Part shown: piece by piece, positions 59,313 to 64,000 of the stretch
How positions within the stretch are numbered: the stretch's first letter is position 1
How the letters are laid out: each line of letters starts with the position of its first letter
Source of the DNA: CALARM01 sp964431735
Lineage (GTDB): Bacteria > Vulcanimicrobiota > SpSt-956 > JAKJGF01
NCBI GenBank assembly: GCA_964431735.1
Contig: CAYSLJ010000002.1
Location: 1-64,000 of the forward strand
Reading direction: 5' to 3'
Length of the DNA stretch: 64,000 bases
The notes under the pieces: model-generated
What the model was told of the DNA's origin: nothing
Databases searched by the model: none
Seen by the model: the letters and a program-made list of their open reading frames with translations, nothing else
Translations under genes and position numbers: made by a program

Positions 59313-60251
59313 TTATCCTCCCGTTACCAGTTGAAGCCAGTCCGGTTCGGAAGCATCAGGAATTATCTCTCTTATACCGGAACCGTCAGTGTTCATAACA
59401 TAAATTCCATAAGAAAGAAAAGTCTGTTTGCTGGAAGAGAAAAAATCTTTCTCGAATACAATCCTATCTCCATAGGGCGAAAAGGAAGGGTTTGTAAACT
59501 GACATCCCCTGGTTTTACCTATTAATTTTATTACTCCCAGTGTTTTCAGACGTATCATACGTAATTCCCCGCCCTGTTCATAATTATACCAGCCTGCAAC
59601 CAGAAAATTTTCATCAGGCGAAAAATCCGGTCTGAGCCAGCCCGGGTCTGAATTCAAATATTCTATTTTACGGGAAAAAAAATTGTATGTAGCAAGATAA
59701 TTGCTGATTTTTTCAGTTCTTAACTCATTGAATACAATATCTTCTCCTCCGGGGAAAAACCTCGGATAGTTCATCATCGTTTCTCCTGCTTTTATTACGA
59801 CATGTACACCTGTTCCGTCGGCAGAGGCAACACAGATTTCAGTTCTGTTCTGTCCCAGAAAATAATCCCATACATTACTTTCATGGGTAAAAATTATTTT
59901 CTTTCCGTCCAGAGAATAAGAAGGGCTTATACAGTAGCCGGGCATATCGATAAATTTTTCAGATTTTCCTGTATCAAAATCATATTTCCATATCTTTCTG
60001 CCTGAAACAAAGAGGATAGATTTCCCGTCAGGAGACCAGGAAGGTTCATTGACGTCGCATGACTGGGTAAGCTGCTTCCGGTCTGACCCGTCAGGACTGG
60101 CAATCCAGAGATTGTTCTGTAAAACAAAAGCTATCTTATTTTTCATTTTCTGTTCTTTTTTAATATTTTTTTCTTTCGAAAAGATCCGGTCATTTAACAA
60201 TAATGCAAATATGAGGAAACATATCAAGATTACATTTTTATTTTTTAACAT
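59313..60251 (-). CDS. Exported TolB-like beta-propeller protein
   Basis: 312 residues with a signal peptide (about 1-25) and WD40-like PD40 repeats (DVNEPSWSPDGKSILFVSG; ISPSYSLDGKKIIFTHES; LRPDFSPDENFLVAGW; TNPSFSPYGDRIVFEKD). It is probably periplasmic or surface located. Good AAAGGAG site. The final residues VTGG-stop correspond to the array-edge sequence GTAACGGGAGGA. Confidence 0.8.
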   Translation of the reverse strand: MLKNKNVILICFLIFALLLNDRIFSKEKNIKKEQKMKNKIAFVLQNNLWIASPDGSDRKQLTQSCDVNEPSWSPDGKSILFVSGRKIWKYDFDTGKSEKFIDMPGYCISPSYSLDGKKIIFTHESNVWDYFLGQNRTEICVASADGTGVHVVIKAGETMMNYPRFFPGGEDIVFNELRTEKISNYLATYNFFSRKIEYLNSDPGWLRPDFSPDENFLVAGWYNYEQGGELRMIRLKTLGVIKLIGKTRGCQFTNPSFSPYGDRIVFEKDFFSSSKQTFLSYGIYVMNTDGSGIREIIPDASEPDWLQLVTGG

Positions 60252-60268
60252 TTTTATTCTCCTTTTGT

Positions 60269-60498
60269 TCGTGACGCGTGGGTCGTGATGCGTAATGCGT
60301 TATAATCGTGACGCGTAACGCGTGACGCGTGACGCGTGGTTCGTAATGCGTAATGCGTGATGCGTGTTTTACCGGTACCGGGCAACCACAGAGGGTTAGC
60401 CACTACTACTCACTTTTCACTTTTCACTTTTCACTACTCACCATTCACTTTTCACTACTCACCATTCACTACTCACTACTCACTTTTCACTACTCACA
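60269..60498. repeat. Compound heptad region with three classes
   Basis: 60269-60300: GTGACGC and GTGATGC/GTAATGC units. 60306-60368: TCGTGACGCGTAACGCGTGA... then GTAATGC-GTAATGC-GTGATGC. 60400-60498: about 13 units of CACTTTT, CACTACT and CACCATT. All have a 7-bp period. The last block overlaps the 3' end of the NAD(P)HX gene by 4 bp. No gene in 60252-60493. Confidence 0.92.
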
Positions 60499-62071
60499 TA
60501 TAAAAAATCCATTCAACAGGCTCACGGCCTGATTTAATAACTCCGAGACCATCCGGTATATAATCTATTAAATCTCCTGCTATCAAAGATTCTTCTCCTA
60601 TGTCTTTACAGGCAAGAGAACCGCTGAGTCCATGAAGATATGTTCCACAGAGACAGGCGTAAAGAGGACTGAGTCCCTGTGCCAGAAAAGAGGTCACCAT
60701 ACCTGTAAGAACATCTCCGCTTCCTCCTGTAGCCATACCGGGCGTTCCTGTAGGATTAAAATAAATATGCCCGTCAGGTGTTGCTATAATGGAACGGGCA
60801 AATTTTAAAATTATATAAACATTCCATTTTCCGGCAAATTCAGAGGCTATTCTGACAGGGTCTGATTTAATCTCTGTTAAAGTAAGACCTGCAAGGCGGG
60901 CCATTTCTCCCGGATGAGGTGTCAGAATAACAGGATAATTACGTTTTCCGAGGACAGAAATATCTTCCGATAAAAGATTAAGGCCGTCTGCATCTATGAC
61001 AACAGGGAATTCAGATAAAGAGATCAATTTTCTCACAAGTTCTCCTGTTTCTTTTTCTGTCGATAGTCCCGGCCCTATCGCCATGGCATCGGCAGATATA
61101 GCCGAAATAATGTCAAAAGCTTTAAGAGAGATGGTTCCGGCAGAAGTTTCCGGCAGAGGTTTTGTCATAACCTCTGTAAGTTTAACTTCCATAATGTCAT
61201 TTAGGCGTTCAGGAATAGCGACAGTTACAAGTCCTGCTCCCGTTCTCAGGGAACTTTCTCCCGAAAGGGCGGCAGCACCTGTAAATCCCGGGGAACCTGC
61301 CACTATAAGAACCTTTCCGCAGGTACCTTTATAAGCATCTAAATCTCTCACAGGGAGGTTATCTCTTACAATATCAGATGTAATAAGATGAGTGTATAAA
61401 TGTTTATCTTTTCTCCAGAAATCCTTCGGAATACTTATATCTGCCACTGCAAGGTTTCCCACATAAAGTCCTCCGGGGAATATAAACATGCCTCTTTTGG
61501 GAAGACAGAAGGTTACTGTTTCTGTGGCTTTTATACAGGGGCCTTCCACATGGCCTGTAGTGCAGTCAAGACCTGAAGGAGTATCTATGGCTATGACAGG
61601 TTTCCCTGTATTATTGACAATTTTTATAACTTCAGCTATAAGACCTCTGGCACCGCCTTTAATACCTGTCCCTAAAAGGCCGTCTATAATCATATCTCCC
61701 TTCTCTATTTCAAAAGAAAGAAAAGGAAGATCATTTTCCGAAAAAATTTCTTTTACAGGGACGTCGATTTTTTCTGCTATAAAACAATTTGTCATGGCAT
61801 CACCTTTTAACTCTTCTTTTTTTGCAATAAGAAAGATTCTAACTTTATAGCCGTTATTAAAAAGGTGTCGTGCAATGACAAAACCGTCTCCCCCGTTATT
61901 TCCTCTTCCTGCAAGAATTATCACACAAGAATCTCTATTAATTCTCCTGATAATTCGTTCATAAACGGCACGACCTGCATTTTCCATTAAAACCATGCCA
62001 GGTATTCCGAGTTCATTTATGGTTTTTCTATCAAGAGACTGCATTTCTTCAGAAGTTACTATTTTTAACAA
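60494..62071 (-). CDS. nnr: Bifunctional NAD(P)H-hydrate epimerase/dehydratase
   Basis: 525 residues. The N-terminal YjeF_N epimerase domain (ILAGRGNNGGDGFVIARHL; PVIAIDTPSGLDC) is followed by the ADP- or ATP-dependent dehydratase domain (LIVAGSPGFTGAA; ILTPHPGEMARLAG; ATGGSGDVLTGM). It repairs hydrated NAD(P)H. I start at TTG 62071 with AGAGGTG at 7 bp; the frame to 62119 is heptad translation (PSRVTRHD). The C terminus overlaps the CACTTTT-type array. Confidence 0.93.
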   Translation of the reverse strand: MLKIVTSEEMQSLDRKTINELGIPGMVLMENAGRAVYERIIRRINRDSCVIILAGRGNNGGDGFVIARHLFNNGYKVRIFLIAKKEELKGDAMTNCFIAEKIDVPVKEIFSENDLPFLSFEIEKGDMIIDGLLGTGIKGGARGLIAEVIKIVNNTGKPVIAIDTPSGLDCTTGHVEGPCIKATETVTFCLPKRGMFIFPGGLYVGNLAVADISIPKDFWRKDKHLYTHLITSDIVRDNLPVRDLDAYKGTCGKVLIVAGSPGFTGAAALSGESSLRTGAGLVTVAIPERLNDIMEVKLTEVMTKPLPETSAGTISLKAFDIISAISADAMAIGPGLSTEKETGELVRKLISLSEFPVVIDADGLNLLSEDISVLGKRNYPVILTPHPGEMARLAGLTLTEIKSDPVRIASEFAGKWNVYIILKFARSIIATPDGHIYFNPTGTPGMATGGSGDVLTGMVTSFLAQGLSPLYACLCGTYLHGLSGSLACKDIGEESLIAGDLIDYIPDGLGVIKSGREPVEWIFYM

Positions 62072-62087
62072 TTTATCACCTCTGGTA

Positions 62088-62114
62088 TCGTGACGCGTAA
62101 CGCGTGACGGGAAG
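62088..62114. repeat. Heptad array upstream of nnr
   Basis: TCGTGACGCGTAACGCGTGA-CGGGAAG. Three units with the standard left and right edges and no inverted repeat flank. Confidence 0.88.
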
Positions 62115-62233
62115 ATCATTTATGGATTTTCTTAATCAGCTAATATAATGTAAATTCTATGTTTTCCAGGTAAAACCCTTTTATTTAGTGAAACATTAAT
62201 TGACCCTTAACGATTCATTATGTATAATTAATC

Positions 62234-62352
62234 TTAAGGGACTGTAAGAAAATAACTCTGGTAAATTATGGTTTTTCTCCTCGCGTCACGCGTTACGCGT
62301 TACGCGTCACGATTGTAAATATGATAAGGTTATTTTTTTACAACCCCTAAGA
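62234..62352. repeat. C-type miniature inverted-repeat element (reverse orientation)
   Basis: TTAAGGGACTGTAAGAAAAT and ATTTTTTTACAACCCCTAAG form inverted ends. The core is CTCGCGTCACGCGTTACGCG-TTACGCGTCACGAT, the exact reverse of the core at 30603. It lies in the gap between the divergent nnr and 62383 frames. Confidence 0.85.
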
Positions 62353-62382
62353 GGTAATCAAAATGATGAATCGAACAATAAT

Positions 62383-62541
62383 ATGAAGAAAAATGAACTT
62401 CTCAATATATCTATAGAAAACGATCCATTTTTATATGTTGAGGAATGGGTGCCTGAGGCAATAGATAATATTCCAGAAGACCTTGCCAGTGAGCATGATC
62501 ATTATCTATATAACCTGCCGAAGAAAAAAATAACTATATAA
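62383..62541 (+). CDS. Possible small protein (52 residues)
   Basis: ATG AAG AAA AAT GAA CTT to TAA at 62541 gives a 52-residue acidic peptide (KKNELLNISIENDPFLYVEEW at its start). GAGG at 62351 is too far away for a good ribosome site. It could be a small accessory gene or the remnant of a larger one. It is convergent with acpS. Support is weak. Confidence 0.3.
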   Translation: MKKNELLNISIENDPFLYVEEWVPEAIDNIPEDLASEHDHYLYNLPKKKITI

Positions 62542-62564
62542 TATCGTCAACAGGTTACTGATCT

Positions 62565-62924
62565 CTATTTTTCCATTACCACAAAAGCTATGGCCATATT
62601 CTGCGAGTGAGATATGGTAAGGAAAATTTTATTTACTCCTGTTTCCCGGGCATATTCCTTTGCATTACCATATAAGATTATTTCAGGTTTCCCTTCTTCA
62701 TTATTCATGACTTCTATATCCTGAAAGGCAAAACCCTTCCCCAGAGCTTTCATAACAGCTTCTTTCGAGGCAAATCTGGCGGCAAAATGCTGGCCATTTC
62801 TGATTTTTGACAGGCAATAATCTTTTTCGCGGCATGTAAAAACCCTGTCAATAAACCGTGGATTTTCAATGGCTTTTTCAATTCTGTCTATATCGATAAT
62901 ATCTGTTCCAATACCTGTAATCAT
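62565..62924 (-). CDS. acpS: Holo-[acyl-carrier-protein] synthase AcpS
   Basis: 119 residues: GIGTDIIDIDRIEKAI with the Mg2+-binding Asp, FTCREKDYC, and AARFASKEAVMKALGKGF. It transfers phosphopantetheine to acyl carrier protein. It begins 4 bp inside the end of the restriction-enzyme gene (ATGA overlap), so it is now coupled to that gene. Confidence 0.94.
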   Translation of the reverse strand: MITGIGTDIIDIDRIEKAIENPRFIDRVFTCREKDYCLSKIRNGQHFAARFASKEAVMKALGKGFAFQDIEVMNNEEGKPEIILYGNAKEYARETGVNKIFLTISHSQNMAIAFVVMEK

Positions 62925-63649
62925 ATTCCTGAATTAAATTTTACGAGTTTTTCCCGGTCAATTTTATAATCTGTGCAGAAATTTTTTGTAAATTCATCTG
63001 CAAATTTACTGATAACCTGATTATAGAGTTCTACAAATGTTTCTTCTCTTTCTTTTGCTTTATAACCGAGTGGTTCTATTATTTCAATATATAAATGTTC
63101 ATTTCCTGAAATAAACTCCCAGAATCTCTGGCCGCAGAGCTTCTGATAATTACCTTTCTCAGGGTTATTATCTTTACCATAACAGCAACCATTGACTGCA
63201 ACAACATGTATAGCAGAATTATTTGTTTTTAAAATTCTTTTAGCCTTTAAAAAGTCATCCTCCATTTTCTTTATCTGTCTGCTATTTCCCCAGTTAGGGC
63301 CGGATTTTATGGAAACAATATATTTGATATTATCTTTATCAAACTCAAGGTCAATGCCCTCTGCAGCAGATTTTTTACCATCATAAACTTCAGAGCAAAT
63401 AAAAACTGCAAGACCTTCCAGAAATTCTCCGAAAATAGTTTCTTCCTGGGAAGATAAATGGGCATCTAAAAGAATTTTTACTAAATCATAAGCATTCAAT
63501 ATATTTTTCGCCCTAAACAGATAGGGATTTTTTCTTTTTAAAATTTTCTTTAACTTAAGTTTTTCAAGATTTTGTAATCTTTTAGAATGAAATTTACCTA
63601 TATTATTTTCAACATATACTGTCACATCATTCAGATTTATTTGTTTCAT
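62921..63649 (-). CDS. PmeII-like type II restriction endonuclease
   Basis: 242 residues. The sequence MKQINLNDVTVYVENNIGKFH and the core IKYIVSIKSGPNWGNSRQIKKM match a known family of PmeII-type endonucleases, with a PD-(D/E)XK-like pattern (EGIDLEFDKDNIKYIVSIKSG). KYIVSIKSG supplies the Lys. It lies directly next to a DNA methyltransferase, whose stop overlaps this gene's start by 23 bp. Recognition site unknown. Confidence 0.8.
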   Translation of the reverse strand: MKQINLNDVTVYVENNIGKFHSKRLQNLEKLKLKKILKRKNPYLFRAKNILNAYDLVKILLDAHLSSQEETIFGEFLEGLAVFICSEVYDGKKSAAEGIDLEFDKDNIKYIVSIKSGPNWGNSRQIKKMEDDFLKAKRILKTNNSAIHVVAVNGCCYGKDNNPEKGNYQKLCGQRFWEFISGNEHLYIEIIEPLGYKAKEREETFVELYNQVISKFADEFTKNFCTDYKIDREKLVKFNSGI

Positions 63650-64000
63650 AAATTCCCTTTTCTTCCAGTAGATAATATTCTACCGGCTTTATCCTGCTTT
63701 TAGCAAGCTCATAATACTCAGATAGTATTTCTATTCCTACAGAATTTCTTCCCATCTTTTGAGCCACTGCAATAGCTGTTCCTGAGCCCATAAAAGGATC
63801 GAGAACCCGGTCTCCTTCTTTTGTAAATAATTTTATAAACCATTCGGGAAGTGCTTCAGGAAAAACTGCACTGTGATTTTTATTATTACATTCAGTTGAC
63901 ATATGTAATACATTTGTAGGATAAACTTTATCCCTGTCAAGCCAGTTGGCCACTCTTTTACCAAATCCACTGCCTACTCTGGAATTATCCCTGATTTTAT
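63627..64000 (-). CDS. DNA methyltransferase, C-terminal part (cut by window end)
   Basis: The visible C-terminal part includes WFIKLFTKEGDRVLDPFMGSG, the FxGxG SAM-binding motif of N4/N6 amino-methyltransferases. The frame stays open to the window edge, reading SRVGSGFGKRVANWLDRDKV, so the gene continues beyond 64000. The DPPY catalytic motif should lie outside. It is presumably the protective partner of the adjacent endonuclease. Confidence 0.85.
   Translation of the reverse strand, partial: KIRDNSRVGSGFGKRVANWLDRDKVYPTNVLHMSTECNNKNHSAVFPEALPEWFIKLFTKEGDRVLDPFMGSGTAIAVAQKMGRNSVGIEILSEYYELAKSRIKPVEYYLLEEKGIYETNKSE

Noticed and set aside
62383..62541. Confident small antitoxin gene
   Set aside because: No ribosome site at proper distance, no partner toxin beside it, and no motif; kept only as a weak possibility.

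Overview
The window is AT-rich chromosomal DNA from an uncultured bacterium, probably a metagenome-assembled scaffold: a run of exactly 100 N (25337-25436) interrupts a tandem-repeat coding region. The division and cell-wall cluster pairs ftsZ with sbp and a DUF881 gene, has a meso-DAP-type MurE, and shows no ftsA, murG, murC, murB or ddl between its members. Sbp and DUF881 suggest a Terrabacteria-like lineage (Firmicutes, Actinobacteria, Cyanobacteria or a related candidate phylum). I cannot name the phylum from sequence alone.

Layout. (1) 1-512: repeat remnants, a tRNA-Leu(CAG) with a clear promoter, and a bidirectional terminator. (2) 547-18252, all on the minus strand: a PhoR/WalK-like kinase and PhoB-like regulator, a radical SAM enzyme, an unknown protein, then the dcw cluster running mraZ-rsmH-ftsL-pbp-murE-murF-mraY-murD-ftsW-ftsQ-DUF881-sbp-ftsZ. 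Four GTGG boxes spaced exactly 10 bp lie upstream of mraZ. (3) 18.4-30.6 kb: repeat-rich spacers, a secreted TPR protein, birA, two copper-amine-oxidase-stalk proteins, hutI, a secreted clan GH-A glycosidase on a PTE-rich linker, three zinc-ribbon/TPR/J-like genes, and rimO. (4) 30.9-40.6 kb: an accessory, repeat-dense region with a Ser/Thr kinase, PD-(D/E)XK proteins, a toxin-antitoxin pair, a GxxExxY protein, an AAA/PD-(D/E)XK protein and TPR/SUMF1 proteins, some decayed. (5) 40.9-49 kb: asnS, MazG-like, GNAT, GHMP kinase, HPr, enzyme I, two amidohydrolases and a Ras-like GTPase. (6) 49-57.4 kb: Uma2, a DUF2723-TPR membrane protein, an IS607-type remnant, a second AAA/PD-(D/E)XK copy, a wrecked Ser/Thr kinase and a SUMF1 protein. 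(7) 57.4-64 kb: M20 amidohydrolase, CBS protein, beta-propeller lipoprotein-like protein, the NAD(P)HX repair enzyme, acpS, and a PmeII-like restriction-modification pair cut by the window end.

The most striking content is between the genes. About 30 spacers carry short arrays of 7-bp units sharing a GTRANNN core. The variable part differs by array: CGC, TGC, AAA/GTA or CCG. Many arrays are inverted hairpins. In mobile-looking miniature elements the array is a four-heptad core with constant ends (TCGTGACGCG at one side, GACGSGAGGA at the other) set inside at least three different terminal-inverted-repeat families. A parallel family at 33.5-39.2 kb is built from 9-bp units (CGGATNNNN). Repeat edges coincide with the 3' ends of at least eight genes and supply their last codons and stops. 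I see no transposase gene for any of these elements. I regard this set of periodic, modular, non-coding repeats as the best candidate for an undescribed system here.
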